From positions 496,001 to 560,000 of the forward strand of contig JAWMQP010000001.1 in NCBI GenBank assembly GCA_033283335.1: 64,000 nucleotides of DNA. Direction: 5' to 3'. The first letter of the stretch is position 1. Each line of letters opens with the position of its first letter. Position numbers and translations under genes: made by a program. This DNA is from Pseudomaricurvus sp033283335 (GTDB lineage Bacteria; Pseudomonadota; Gammaproteobacteria; Pseudomonadales; Cellvibrionaceae). This document shows positions 36,050 to 45,539 of this stretch, in pieces. The notes under the pieces were generated by a model. It searched no databases, was not told the origin of the DNA, and saw only the letters and a program-made list of their open reading frames with translations.

Positions 36050-36694
36050 TCAAGTAGCGGTGGACGATTTTGGCCAAACCCGACGAAAGGTCAGGTTAAT
36101 GCGTGGCTCAAGCACTTTACGCTGCTTGGGCAGCGCATGATACCAATGATGTTGCAGGCTGCCGGCCATTACCAGCAGGGAGCCGGATGGCAACAGCAGT
36201 TGAATCGGCTCGATATCCCTACGGTGGCGATGCTTTAGACAAAACCGGCGCTCGACCCCCAGACTAACCGAAGCAATGGTAGGATTGCGCCCCAACTCAG
36301 GTTCGTTATCACTGTGCCACCCCACACTGTCTTCACCAGTGCGATAGTAATTCGCCAAAACCGAATTGAATGAACTGCTCAGTTCCTTCTGCAAACGCAG
36401 CCTCATGATAGCCAGCGGTTGAATCCAGTCATGGCGCTGTAGCCGGTGGCCGGAATAGGCATAATCACAATCCCGATCGCCAAACCAGGCGTTCAGGCGG
36501 GGTATAGCCACTTCCCGCCCGTATACCTGAATAATAGATTGTTCCCAGGCAACCCGACTCAGCAGCTGAGCGAATAAGTGATCAGATTGCTTAGCTGGCA
36601 GCCAACCATGATGCAAAGTTAATTGACCATCCGGTAACGAAAAGGTCTGCACTTGAGGTGGGCTAAATTCTGGAAAGAGAGAGTTCTGTTGCAT
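36050..36694 (-). CDS. alkB: AlkB-like Fe(II)/2-oxoglutarate dioxygenase
   Basis: 214-residue DNA/RNA demethylase of the AlkB (ALKBH2/3-like) group. The Fe ligands are His127 and Asp129 in GWHSDNEPELG and a distal His (likely 186), with 2-oxoglutarate contacts at Asn114/Tyr116 and Arg198/Arg204 in EPRINLTFRRV. Reverses alkylation damage. Located between gacA and murB on the minus strand. Confidence 0.88.
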   Translation of the reverse strand: MQQNSLFPEFSPPQVQTFSLPDGQLTLHHGWLPAKQSDHLFAQLLSRVAWEQSIIQVYGREVAIPRLNAWFGDRDCDYAYSGHRLQRHDWIQPLAIMRLRLQKELSSSFNSVLANYYRTGEDSVGWHSDNEPELGRNPTIASVSLGVERRFCLKHRHRRDIEPIQLLLPSGSLLVMAGSLQHHWYHALPKQRKVLEPRINLTFRRVWPKSSTAT

Positions 36695-36773
36695 AGGATA
36701 CCTGCGCCATTAAAAATCAACGCGGTTACGATTGTGTGACAGCCACTCACTCAGTAAGTCCGTCCATCCATCT

Positions 36774-37826
36774 TCAGTAAACTCGCGGCTCTATTTCAAG
36801 CTCTACGCCATAGCGCGCTTTCACATCGTCCTGAATCAACTTAGCCAGAGCCAATAATTCCCTACCTGTACCCTGACCCGGATTCACCAGCACCAGCGCT
36901 TGCTGCTCATGCACCCCGACCGCTCCCTGACGATATCCACGCCAGCCGGCCCGATCAATAAGCCAGCCTGCGGCAAGTTTGACTTGGCCGTCGGCTTGGG
37001 AGTAACCCACCAACCCTTCATGCTGCCGCTGCAGAGACTCAAATTGCTCGGCGCTCACCAAAGGATTTTTGAAAAAGCTGCCGGCATTGGGCAATTGCCC
37101 CGGTGACGGCAGCTTGCTGCTGCGAATCGCGCATACCGCCTTGAACACCTGCTGCGGGGAAGGATGCTGTATATCACGCTCACTGAAAAAGTCACGCAGA
37201 GCCGGGTATTCACACACGACGCGGGGTGTCTTGCGCAAGCGAAAAGTCACCGAGGTAATGATATAGCGATCTCGCAGAGCCTGCTTGAAGACGCTGTCCC
37301 GATAACCAAAGTGACACGCATCCTTATCGAACGTCACGTCCAGCCCACTTTCAACCTCAATCGCACCCAGTTCAGCAAAATAATCCTTCAACTCAACACC
37401 GTAGGCGCCAATATTCTGGATGGGAGCTGCACCCACGGATCCGGGAATCAGGGCCAGGTTTTCCAGTCCCCAATAGTGGAACTTCATGCAATGTTCGACC
37501 AGGCCGTGCCAACTCTCTCCCGCCCCGACCTTCAACCAAACATGCTCGTCGTTTTCAGCGACGACTTCGATCCCGGGAATTGCCATTTGCAGCACCAGCC
37601 CAGGCCAGCTCGAAGACAGGACCAGATTACTGCCGCCACCCAGAACCAGCAACGGCTGCGACACACCAAGTTTGCGCTGCTGTCGCAACCAAGACAAGAC
37701 GGCCGCCAGTTTCTCAACAGCATCCACTCGAGCCAGGCACGCCGCCCTGGCAGGGATTGCCAGGGTATTCAAGGTCTGCAACTGGACATCTGGAATCATG
37801 ATCGGCATGGGCTTGGGGTTAAGCAA
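36774..37826 (-). CDS. murB: UDP-N-acetylenolpyruvoylglucosamine reductase
   Basis: Flavoenzyme making UDP-N-acetylmuramate for peptidoglycan. 350 residues of the type I (long) form: LVLGGGSNLVLSSSWPGLVL, LIPGSVGAAPIQNIGAYGVE, YRDSVFK and PNAGSFFKNPLVS. The TTG at 37826 has CGGAG 7 nt upstream; Met7 and Met10 lack ribosome-binding sites. Followed by no gene for 80 bp on its downstream side (alkB). Confidence 0.95.
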   Translation of the reverse strand: MLNPKPMPIMIPDVQLQTLNTLAIPARAACLARVDAVEKLAAVLSWLRQQRKLGVSQPLLVLGGGSNLVLSSSWPGLVLQMAIPGIEVVAENDEHVWLKVGAGESWHGLVEHCMKFHYWGLENLALIPGSVGAAPIQNIGAYGVELKDYFAELGAIEVESGLDVTFDKDACHFGYRDSVFKQALRDRYIITSVTFRLRKTPRVVCEYPALRDFFSERDIQHPSPQQVFKAVCAIRSSKLPSPGQLPNAGSFFKNPLVSAEQFESLQRQHEGLVGYSQADGQVKLAAGWLIDRAGWRGYRQGAVGVHEQQALVLVNPGQGTGRELLALAKLIQDDVKARYGVELEIEPRVY

Positions 37827-37879
37827 ATTGATACTCCGGAGGTGGGGAAAACAGCCCGGGGGCCGCGATCATATACTTG

Positions 37880-38371
37880 TTACAGTCGATGTTGTGAGCG
37901 AATGGCTTGCAGCAGGCCCTGCGAAGCTGATTCAATCAACTCCACCACCCTGATGAATCCCTGCTGACCGCCATAATAGGGATCGGGAACCTCGTCGGTG
38001 CTGACTGCGGTATCAAAGTTTAACAACAAATCGAGCTGCCCCTGATAGCCAGATGGCGCCAAAGCCTGCAAATCCTGCAGGTTTTGACGGTCCATGGCCA
38101 GTATATAGTCGTAAACTTCAAAATCTTCACGCTGCACCTGGCTCGCCCGCAAGTGCGACAAATCCACTCCGCGCTGTTGAGCCGCAGCAATCGACCGCGG
38201 ATCCGGGGGGTTGCCGACATGCCAGCCTCCCGTACCCGCGGAATTGACCAGAATACGCTCCTGCAGACCTTCAGCCTTCACCAGGCCGGAAAAAATTGCG
38301 TGAGCGGTGGGCGAACGACAGATATTCCCCAGACACACAAACAGAATTCGCACTTTGATCGACTGATTCAT
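37880..38371 (-). CDS. Low-molecular-weight protein tyrosine phosphatase
   Basis: 163 residues. The active-site loop is CLGNICRS (Cys13 to Arg19), and the general acid is in DEVPDPYYGG. Its start overlaps the kdsB stop by 4 bp. The Pseudomonas orthologue sits at the same place between kdsB and murB. It may act on a capsule or signalling tyrosine kinase; the partner is not in this window. Confidence 0.92.
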   Translation of the reverse strand: MNQSIKVRILFVCLGNICRSPTAHAIFSGLVKAEGLQERILVNSAGTGGWHVGNPPDPRSIAAAQQRGVDLSHLRASQVQREDFEVYDYILAMDRQNLQDLQALAPSGYQGQLDLLLNFDTAVSTDEVPDPYYGGQQGFIRVVELIESASQGLLQAIRSQHRL

Positions 38372-39132
38372 CGGCTGGCCAATAGATCCCGAACCCGCTG
38401 TAAATCGGCTTCAGTATCAACCCCGCCAGGCACAGCCGTAACCGCTTCCTGCACATGAATACGATGGCCATTCCACAGGACCCGCAGTTGCTCCAGGCAC
38501 TCCAGTGATTCCAGAGGAGCCGCCGGCCACTGAATAAACTGGTCGAGAAGGCTGACCCGGTAAGCATAGATACCGATATGGCGCTGGAACAGTGGGCTCA
38601 AGGGCAGCGCTGCGTCGGCATTGGTCGCCATGGCATCGCGGGGCCAGGGCATGGATGCGCGACTGAAATACAGTGCCATGCCCATTTTGTCCGACACCAC
38701 CTTAACCACATTGGGGTTGAGAAAATCTTCCTTCGCAAGGATCGGCTCACTCAATGTGGATACACTGGCCAGGTTGGCCGCTGCCAGATTGGCGGCGACC
38801 TGATTGATCACCGCCGGTGGAATCAAAGGCTCATCACCCTGCACATTCACCACGATTGCATCGGCTTCCAGCCCCAGGCTGGCGGCGACCTCCTGCAACC
38901 TGTCGGTACCGGATTCATGCCGATCCGACGTCATACAAACCTCACCGCCAAAAGCTTTGACGGCGGCTTCAATGCGACTGTCGTCGGTGGCCACAATCAC
39001 CCGCTCGGCCTCGCTGCGTGTCGCCTGCTCATAAACCCATTGCACCATGGGCTTGCCGCCAATGTTCTTCAGGGGTTTACCGGGCAAGCGGGTGGAGGCA
39101 TAGCGAGCGGGTATTACAACGGTAAATTTCAT
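38368..39132 (-). CDS. kdsB: 3-deoxy-manno-octulosonate cytidylyltransferase
   Basis: Activates Kdo to CMP-Kdo for lipopolysaccharide core. 254 residues from the ATG at 39132: FTVVIPARYASTRLPGKPL, TDRHESGTDRLQE, VVNVQGDEPLI and IGIYAYRVSLL. GAGA lies 6-7 nt upstream; a GTG two codons earlier is an alternative. It follows lpxK by 45 bp. The small YcaR/Trm112-like gene found between lpxK and kdsB in many relatives is not present. Confidence 0.95.
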   Translation of the reverse strand: MKFTVVIPARYASTRLPGKPLKNIGGKPMVQWVYEQATRSEAERVIVATDDSRIEAAVKAFGGEVCMTSDRHESGTDRLQEVAASLGLEADAIVVNVQGDEPLIPPAVINQVAANLAAANLASVSTLSEPILAKEDFLNPNVVKVVSDKMGMALYFSRASMPWPRDAMATNADAALPLSPLFQRHIGIYAYRVSLLDQFIQWPAAPLESLECLEQLRVLWNGHRIHVQEAVTAVPGGVDTEADLQRVRDLLASR

Positions 39133-39177
39133 CGGCACGTCTCAAGCGTCATAGAGAGTATTTATGGTCGGATAGGG

Positions 39178-40278
39178 TCAGTCGGAAGTGGCTCGCTGCA
39201 AGCCCTGCTCCTGCAGGAACCGTGACAGAAGCTCCTCAAAAGCATCCGACCAGCGGGCTTCAACCGACAAATACCACCAGTTTTCCCTGGCGAATGACTG
39301 ACATTTTACCGCGTCTTTAGCGGTCATCAGAAGAGGTTTGCTGCCCACGTAGGCGAGATCCTCAGCCTGAAACGCATAATGATCAGGAAAAGCCCGTCCT
39401 CGGACAGACACGCCCAACTGCCGCAGGCTGTCAAAAAAGCGCTGGGGATTACCAATGCCGGTGACCGCATTGACCACCGGATCCTTCACGCATTGCAACT
39501 GGTCCAGAGGCAGTCTTGCGCCACTTAATACGTTGACCCAGCAAGTCGCCTCCAGCGTAAAAGTCTGGGCTTCAACCCCCTTAGGCAGGGCGCGCTCAGT
39601 TGAAAACTGGCCGTTGATCAGTACGCAATCCACCTGCCGTAATCGCTGCGGCGGCTCCCGCAACGGGCCCGCCGGAAGGCACAGGCCATTGCCCAGCCAG
39701 CGCTTGCCGTCCAGCAAGCAGATTTCCCACTGTCGGGCCAGGCGATAATGCTGCAGGCCATCGTCACTGAGGATGATATTGCACTGGTGCTTGTCGGCCA
39801 GTTCCCGTACAGACGCGACCCGATCAGCACCAATGGCCACAGGACACTGAGCCTCAATGGCAATCAAGAGAGGCTCGTCACCGCTGGCAGCCACTGGCGA
39901 GTTCGGCGTCACCAGGTAAGGATAATGCGGAGCCTGGCCGCCATACCCACGGCTGATCACCCCCGGCTTGAGGCCGAGAGATTGAAGGTACCGGACCAGG
40001 GCAATAATCAGAGGCGTTTTTCCCGTGCCACCGAGCGAGATATTGCCAATCACCACAACCGGCGCAGGTAGTGGTTCGCAACGGGAGCTCAGGTAGCGGC
40101 GGCGACAGGCCGCCAGGGCTCGCATCAGCAGACTCACAGGCCACAACAGCCACAACCACCAGCTCCCCTGATACCAGGCGTTGACCCAAAAGGTTTCAAT
40201 CGATACCGAATTGGTCAGCGGTTCTTCAGCAGAAGGCCCCATGGAGGTTGGTGAAGCCCCACCACGACGGCTGGGCAC
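39178..40278 (-). CDS. lpxK: Tetraacyldisaccharide 4'-kinase
   Basis: Adds the 4' phosphate to lipid A. 366 residues, with a transmembrane helix near 40-58 and the P-loop VVIGNISLGGTGKTPLIIALV. Later blocks are VISRGYGG, DDGLQHYRLAR and the C-terminal FPDHYAF. The GTG at 40278 directly follows the exbD stop and has AAGG 9 nt upstream; an ATG at 40242 is also possible. The homologous part begins around residue 28. Confidence 0.92.
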   Translation of the reverse strand: MPSRRGGASPTSMGPSAEEPLTNSVSIETFWVNAWYQGSWWLWLLWPVSLLMRALAACRRRYLSSRCEPLPAPVVVIGNISLGGTGKTPLIIALVRYLQSLGLKPGVISRGYGGQAPHYPYLVTPNSPVAASGDEPLLIAIEAQCPVAIGADRVASVRELADKHQCNIILSDDGLQHYRLARQWEICLLDGKRWLGNGLCLPAGPLREPPQRLRQVDCVLINGQFSTERALPKGVEAQTFTLEATCWVNVLSGARLPLDQLQCVKDPVVNAVTGIGNPQRFFDSLRQLGVSVRGRAFPDHYAFQAEDLAYVGSKPLLMTAKDAVKCQSFARENWWYLSVEARWSDAFEELLSRFLQEQGLQRATSD

Positions 40279-40280
40279 GG

Positions 40281-40709
40281 CTATGCGCCTTCTTTGTCAC
40301 TGGGCTTGCGGGTAGTAATACTCAAATGCACAAACCCGAGCTGGCCAGCGGCGTCCATCGCGGTCACCACCGCCTGATGGGTGGCCTTGGCATCGGCAGT
40401 AATGGTCATGGGGGTACTGCTATCACCGTCCGAAAGCTTTAAAATGGCGCTCTTGAGGGTGTCCATTTTGTTATTCACCAACGCCTGGCCATTGACCGAG
40501 TAGCTGCCATCTGCAGCCACCAGAATGTCCAACTGACGATCCTGGTTCAGGCTCGGAGCCCCCGTAGCCTCGGGTAAATCGACACTCAGGTGGGTTTCCT
40601 TGGTAAAGGTGGTCGACACCATAAAGAAAATGAGCAGCAGAAAAACCACATCAATCAGGGGCGTCAAATTAACCGAATCTTCCCCCTGGCGCTGGCGTTT
40701 AAACTTCAC
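40281..40709 (-). CDS. exbD: ExbD/TolR-type biopolymer transport protein
   Basis: 142 residues: short cytoplasmic tail, one membrane helix at about 14-38 with the proton-path Asp in LIDVVFLLLIFFMV, and a periplasmic domain. Works with ExbB as a proton-driven energiser. In this locus (exbB-exbD-lpxK below comEC) the pair is not linked to tonB, and its partner protein is unknown. Confidence 0.92.
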   Translation of the reverse strand: MKFKRQRQGEDSVNLTPLIDVVFLLLIFFMVSTTFTKETHLSVDLPEATGAPSLNQDRQLDILVAADGSYSVNGQALVNNKMDTLKSAILKLSDGDSSTPMTITADAKATHQAVVTAMDAAGQLGFVHLSITTRKPSDKEGA

Positions 40710-40719
40710 GGCAGCCCCC

Positions 40720-41349
40720 TTAAGCAGCGGATTTCACGTCTACTCGACGCTCACTGTGGAGTGCATCCACCAACTTGACCGCTTCCTGCTCCATGGTGAC
40801 AACCAGACCGTCTACTTTGCGGCTGAAGAAACGATGCAGCATCATCGCCGGAATAGCCACACACAAACCGGCTGCCGTGGTGATCAGGGCTTCAGAAATC
40901 CCCCCCGCCAAAACACCCGCATTGCCCGTGCCCTCCATCATGATGGCAGTAAATACTTTGATCATGCCCAAAACGGTACCCAACAGGCCGATAAGCGGCG
41001 CAACCGCCGCAATGGTTCCAAGCGCACCGAGGTAGCGCTCAAGATCGTGCACCACTTTGCTGGCCGCTTCTTCAATACTGTCTTTCATGACTTCCCGGCC
41101 GTGACGGGAATTGCTCAAACCCGCCGCCAGAATCTGGCCCAGCTCGGAAGTTTGCTTAAGCTCTTTCAGCTTGGCGGCATCCAGCTGGTTATTTTTGATC
41201 CATCCCCAGACCTGGGCCAACAAATGTTTCGGTGCGATTTTTTGGGCGTTAAGAGTCCAGTATCGCTCAACACTGATGGCGATAACCGCAATTGAACACA
41301 AAATAATCGGCAACATTAACCAGCCGCCGGCAGACACAATTTCCAGCAC
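40720..41349 (-). CDS. exbB: ExbB/TolQ/MotA-type proton channel protein
   Basis: 209 residues with three membrane segments; the second and third are in the conserved MotA/TolQ/ExbB block (YLGALGTIAAVAPLIGLLGTVLGMIKVF and ITTAAGLCVAIPAMMLHRFF). Forms the channel with ExbD 10 bp downstream. Preceded by comEC, as in Pseudomonas. Confidence 0.93.
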   Translation of the reverse strand: MLEIVSAGGWLMLPIILCSIAVIAISVERYWTLNAQKIAPKHLLAQVWGWIKNNQLDAAKLKELKQTSELGQILAAGLSNSRHGREVMKDSIEEAASKVVHDLERYLGALGTIAAVAPLIGLLGTVLGMIKVFTAIMMEGTGNAGVLAGGISEALITTAAGLCVAIPAMMLHRFFSRKVDGLVVTMEQEAVKLVDALHSERRVDVKSAA

Positions 41350-41449
41350 TTCTCGCCCCCAAAGGTAAAGCTGTTGTAATTCAAGAACCGGACTTTATCA
41401 CACTCCCCGCCCTTTAGAACTCCCTCGACTTACAGATTTGACGCTTGCC

Positions 41450-43915
41450 TCAATTTTCCTGTATCAAACTTCGCCGCCAATAGCCCGGAGAGCGACGGCG
41501 ATACGAACTCACGGCAACGTCTGCATTTTCTTCGTCATCGGCATTGATTTGAAAGTGAACAGCCCCCTCCTCCGCAGTCATAAATAATCGAGCTTGTGAC
41601 CGGCGATAACGCTCGACCACAATGGGGTGCGGATGCCGGTAGCGGTTGCGATATCCAGCGCTGAACACAACCCAGCGGGGCGATAGCTGAGTCACAAAGC
41701 CTGGGGTTGATGAGGTGATGCTGCCATGATGAGGTGCCAGTAGAATGTCGACAGGCGTCTGCAAGGCCGGGTGCAAGAGCAAAGCGGCTTCCCGCTCCCG
41801 CTCGATATCACCAGGCAACAACACGCGGATACCCCTGGACTGGAGCAGCAGCACACATGACTCGTTATTGCCCTGACCGGACCCTGCCCCCAGCACCTCG
41901 ACCTGCCATGCCCCCACCTGCCAGCTTCCCGGTTCACAGGCGCGATCCAATTGACTGCCGCGAGCCTCACTCATCAGCCAGCGCACGACTTTACCCTGAC
42001 CAGACAGGGCCGGAAACCCACCACTGTGATCGGTATCCCAGTGACTGATCACTCCCCAGCGGAAACGCTCAATGGCTTTATTGCGCATAAACGGTAACAG
42101 GATGGCTTCACCGGCATTAAAGTGTTCAGAGTAACGCGGCCCCGTGTCGTACAGCAGCCACTCTTTCCCATCACCGGCTACCACGGCCAGCCCCTGCCCC
42201 ACATCCAGTACCGTTAACTGGATGGTTCGCTTACCGCGATCCTCAGCCGGCAGCCAATCCGTGCCGACTACTGGCCAAATCAGTGTGGAGGCCATCATTA
42301 AACCCAGCACACGGGACCATCGATTAAACGGCAGCAACAGCAGCGCGAAGCCCAGCAAGGCCAACAACAGCGCAGCCGGCGCTATTGATTGCCAGGGCTT
42401 AAGCAACAACCACGCTGGCAAAGAGGCCAACTGGTCCAGCATCCACCAGAAACCGTCAAGGAATAATCCACTGAGCAGCCAAACCTTGTCAGCCAAGCTG
42501 CCAATCATCCCTCCATCGAACGAGCCTGTGAGCCCATCCGACAACAGGTTCAATGCCAAGGCCAGCAGTATCAAAGGCACTGCCAGCACACTGATGTAGG
42601 GAATGGCCAGCCAATTGGCCAGCGGCGACAAAGCACTGACCGGCATCCCCCAGAACAGCTGTAACCCTCCAACAAACACAAACAGACCGAGCTGAACTTT
42701 ACACAGCTGCCAGAGCCTGGCGCGCCAGTGAGTTGCCGGAACCGCCAGAGAGACCATCAACACCGCTACCGCCAGAAAGGAAAACCAGAAACCGGCCTCT
42801 AAAATGGCCAGAGGCTGCAGGCACAGCACAATCAACATCGACAGCCACCAGCCCAGCCAGGCGCTGTAACGGCGACCTCCCAGATACCAGATCGCCGCCA
42901 CCAGCAACATAATCAAGGCGCGCTGGGTTGCCAGAGAAAAGCCCGCCAGACTGCCGTAGCCAATCGCCACGGCAACCGACATCAACCACCCCAGGTTTGG
43001 ACCCGCTAAACGGTGCGGCAAGCCGATCGCCAGAAATCCACCCAGGGTACGCCCGAGCCACCAACCGCAAGCCCCAGCAAGCCCGATGTGCAGGCCGGAA
43101 ATCGCCAGCAGGTGACTAAGCCCCAACTGCTGAATTCGATCGGTGCTGATGTCGTCCAGCTGCGAGCGCTCCCCCAGAGCCAGAGCTTGAATGACGGCCG
43201 CAGATCGATCCTGACCCAGCAGCGAGCCAATTCGCACCTTCATCGTCGAGCGCCATCGCTGTAACGGGTCATCTATCTCCGGCAGTCGCTTCCAGCTAGA
43301 TAACTCGTTCTCGGCTGAGCGCCGCACATAACCTGTGGCCCCCAGGCCACGACTGAGAAGCCAGCGCTCGTAGTCAAAGCCTCCCGGATTGGCAAAACCG
43401 TGCGGTCTTTTCAACCTCACCACCCACTGCCATCCCTCGCCTCCACTTACCTTTGAGCCGTGATAGACAGATAGACGCAGCCGGCGAGGAAACCGTTGCC
43501 CCTGCAACACCGGCAAACCGGATAAGGCGTTTACCGAATGCCATGCTCCGGCCAGATACACTCTGTGAACCCGGAAATCGAATCGCTGAATGTGCCTGTC
43601 ATCGGCATTCCCCGCTTCTGACACCAAGCCATCAACAATACCTTCGACGGTAATATCCACGCCCTCCAGAGGCGGGGGCAAACGAGTGGCTAGCTGCCAG
43701 CTTCCCCAGTTCATGGCCCAGCACGCAAACCACAAAACCAGCAAAGATCGAATCAGCAGCAACCCCCTAGGCCGGCCTCGTTGCCAGCAGAGACTAGCGA
43801 GCATTAAGGCCAGGGAGTTAAGCAATAGCAGGGTCAGGGACAGCCCCTGGGAAGGTAATGCCGGCAACATGGCCACTGCCACAAAGGCCGCCACCGACAG
43901 CAATAAACACCACAT
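41450..43915 (-). CDS. comEC: ComEC/Rec2 DNA uptake channel protein
   Basis: 821-residue inner-membrane competence protein. The N-terminal OB-like domain is followed by the ComEC membrane core with LGLSHLLAISGLHIGL and a metallo-beta-lactamase domain at the C terminus (LDVGQGLAVVAG, ISHWDTDHSGGF, LAPHHGS) thought to degrade or process the non-transported strand. It should import single-stranded DNA during natural transformation. Lies upstream of exbBD-lpxK. Confidence 0.94.
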   Translation of the reverse strand: MWCLLLSVAAFVAVAMLPALPSQGLSLTLLLLNSLALMLASLCWQRGRPRGLLLIRSLLVLWFACWAMNWGSWQLATRLPPPLEGVDITVEGIVDGLVSEAGNADDRHIQRFDFRVHRVYLAGAWHSVNALSGLPVLQGQRFPRRLRLSVYHGSKVSGGEGWQWVVRLKRPHGFANPGGFDYERWLLSRGLGATGYVRRSAENELSSWKRLPEIDDPLQRWRSTMKVRIGSLLGQDRSAAVIQALALGERSQLDDISTDRIQQLGLSHLLAISGLHIGLAGACGWWLGRTLGGFLAIGLPHRLAGPNLGWLMSVAVAIGYGSLAGFSLATQRALIMLLVAAIWYLGGRRYSAWLGWWLSMLIVLCLQPLAILEAGFWFSFLAVAVLMVSLAVPATHWRARLWQLCKVQLGLFVFVGGLQLFWGMPVSALSPLANWLAIPYISVLAVPLILLALALNLLSDGLTGSFDGGMIGSLADKVWLLSGLFLDGFWWMLDQLASLPAWLLLKPWQSIAPAALLLALLGFALLLLPFNRWSRVLGLMMASTLIWPVVGTDWLPAEDRGKRTIQLTVLDVGQGLAVVAGDGKEWLLYDTGPRYSEHFNAGEAILLPFMRNKAIERFRWGVISHWDTDHSGGFPALSGQGKVVRWLMSEARGSQLDRACEPGSWQVGAWQVEVLGAGSGQGNNESCVLLLQSRGIRVLLPGDIEREREAALLLHPALQTPVDILLAPHHGSITSSTPGFVTQLSPRWVVFSAGYRNRYRHPHPIVVERYRRSQARLFMTAEEGAVHFQINADDEENADVAVSSYRRRSPGYWRRSLIQEN

Positions 43916-43964
43916 ACTTCATCCTTGAAGATTGTGTTGAAACTCATAGACTGTGCTGAAACGC

Positions 43965-44423
43965 TTAAAAGACCCCCATACTCAAACCGCAAGCCAGGGT
44001 CTGACCCAATTCTTCTGCCTCGGCCAGCGCTTCAGGCGTTATTTCACCCCGGACGACAAGAGGTTCTAGTGCTTTTTTCATCGGATAGCCCAGCAAAATC
44101 CGATCGCATTCCCTCACCGCGCCGGAACCATCATTACCGGCGGAGACGAACAAGCCATAGGGTCGGTTCAATTCGTAAGGCTCAGCCGGATAAAAGGTCC
44201 GATCGAAAAAATCTTTTAACATGCCACTCATGTAGCCAAAGTTTTCTGGCGTACCAAATAACACCCCGTCACACCATAACAGATCATCCAGGGTGCCATC
44301 GGCTGCCTTCAGCAGGCGGGATTCCACGGCCTCGGCCTCCAGGCAGGCGCCCTTGTATACCGCCTCAGCCAGCTTACCGGTATTTCCGCTTTGGGTGTGA
44401 TAGAGAATCAGCAGGTGTTTCAT
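43965..44423 (-). CDS. Flavodoxin/NADPH-dependent FMN reductase-like protein
   Basis: 152 residues. HLLILYHTQSGNTGKLA (N-terminal phosphate loop of flavodoxin-like proteins) and FGTPENFGYMSGMLKDFFDRTFYP (WrbA/flavodoxin type loop) support FMN binding. The ATG at 44423 is preferred over a GTG 9 nt earlier. Physiological partner unknown. It lies between comEC and the AraC regulator. Confidence 0.82.
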   Translation of the reverse strand: MKHLLILYHTQSGNTGKLAEAVYKGACLEAEAVESRLLKAADGTLDDLLWCDGVLFGTPENFGYMSGMLKDFFDRTFYPAEPYELNRPYGLFVSAGNDGSGAVRECDRILLGYPMKKALEPLVVRGEITPEALAEAEELGQTLACGLSMGVF

Positions 44424-44519
44424 TTCAAGCACTCATGGATTAACACTATTGTAGGGAATTCGACAGCACATTAAAAAAACGACAATATATGCCAATCAAT
44501 CAAGCTTCAGATCCGCAGT

Positions 44520-45539
44520 ATGGCAACCATCGGCGTACACTACATCAAAAGTGCTCTGGGAGGCGCAGTCGCCAAAGGGCTCGATCCCAAGGTCCTGTTA
44601 CGTCAGGCTCGCATCCCGGAAAAACCGTTAAAAGACCCCAAAGCCCGTATTCACGTCGATTTGGTGGCCAAACTTTACGCGGACATCGGTCGAGCTCTGA
44701 ACGATGAATTCATGGGGTTTACCGAATACCCCTGCAAATACGGCACCTTTGCCCTGATGGCCGAGTGGGTATCCAGCGCCGAGACTCTGGAGGAACTGCT
44801 GCAAAAGGGCATTCGATTTTACAATCAGATCACCGATGAGCTGCAGATGACCCTGGAGTACGAAGGCGATCATGTTTACCTGACCACCGTGTTCCGGCGG
44901 CCGGAACTGGATTTCGAACACTTCTATATCGAGTACTGGCACGTCATCTGGCATCGATTTGCCAGCTGGTATATCGGCAAGCCCATCAAACTGCTCGGCG
45001 CCTACATCAACTATACCCCACTCGATGCCGATGAATTCCGTGTCCTGTACCGCTGCCCCACATACGCCAAAAGCAAATTCAACCGGCTGGTTTTTCATCG
45101 CAACTATCTGCATCAGCCGCTGGTGAAAAGCCAGCGGGAACTGCAGGTCTTTTTACGGCGCGCGCCCATTGACCTGCTCACCATACCCGGAGAAGACACC
45201 AGCCTGACCGCGCGCATCAATCAAATGCTGCAACCAAAACCCGGTACCGTGTTATGCCTGCCCAAGTCCCATCAGGTTGCCCACCAGCTCGGCATCAGTG
45301 AACAAACCCTGCGCCGCAAGCTCAATGCCGAAGGCACCAGCTATCAACAAATAAAAGACAACCTGCGCAGCGACCTGGCTAACAAGTTGCTCTCCAATCG
45401 CAGCCTAAATATTGCCGAAGTCGCCCGCTTACTGGATTTCAGCGAACCCCGCGCATTTACCCGGGCCTTCCGTCAATGGTCGGGCATGACCCCCAAGGAT
45501 TACCGAGCACAGCGCCTCGCCCGCAGCAAAGTAATTTAA
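44520..45539 (+). CDS. AraC-family regulator beside the propionate operon
   Basis: 339 residues. The N-terminal 230 residues form the arabinose-binding-like domain of the OruR/ArgR-type AraC group (LRQARIPEKPLKDPKARI; TFALMAEWVSSAETLEELLQ). The C-terminal 100 residues hold two helix-turn-helix units, VAHQLGISEQTLRRKLNAEG and IAEVARLLDFSEPRAFTRAF. It is transcribed toward the operon and is 494 bp from it, so it probably regulates it, but this is only inferred from position and from the TAGACA cluster in the gap. Confidence 0.85.
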   Translation: MATIGVHYIKSALGGAVAKGLDPKVLLRQARIPEKPLKDPKARIHVDLVAKLYADIGRALNDEFMGFTEYPCKYGTFALMAEWVSSAETLEELLQKGIRFYNQITDELQMTLEYEGDHVYLTTVFRRPELDFEHFYIEYWHVIWHRFASWYIGKPIKLLGAYINYTPLDADEFRVLYRCPTYAKSKFNRLVFHRNYLHQPLVKSQRELQVFLRRAPIDLLTIPGEDTSLTARINQMLQPKPGTVLCLPKSHQVAHQLGISEQTLRRKLNAEGTSYQQIKDNLRSDLANKLLSNRSLNIAEVARLLDFSEPRAFTRAFRQWSGMTPKDYRAQRLARSKVI

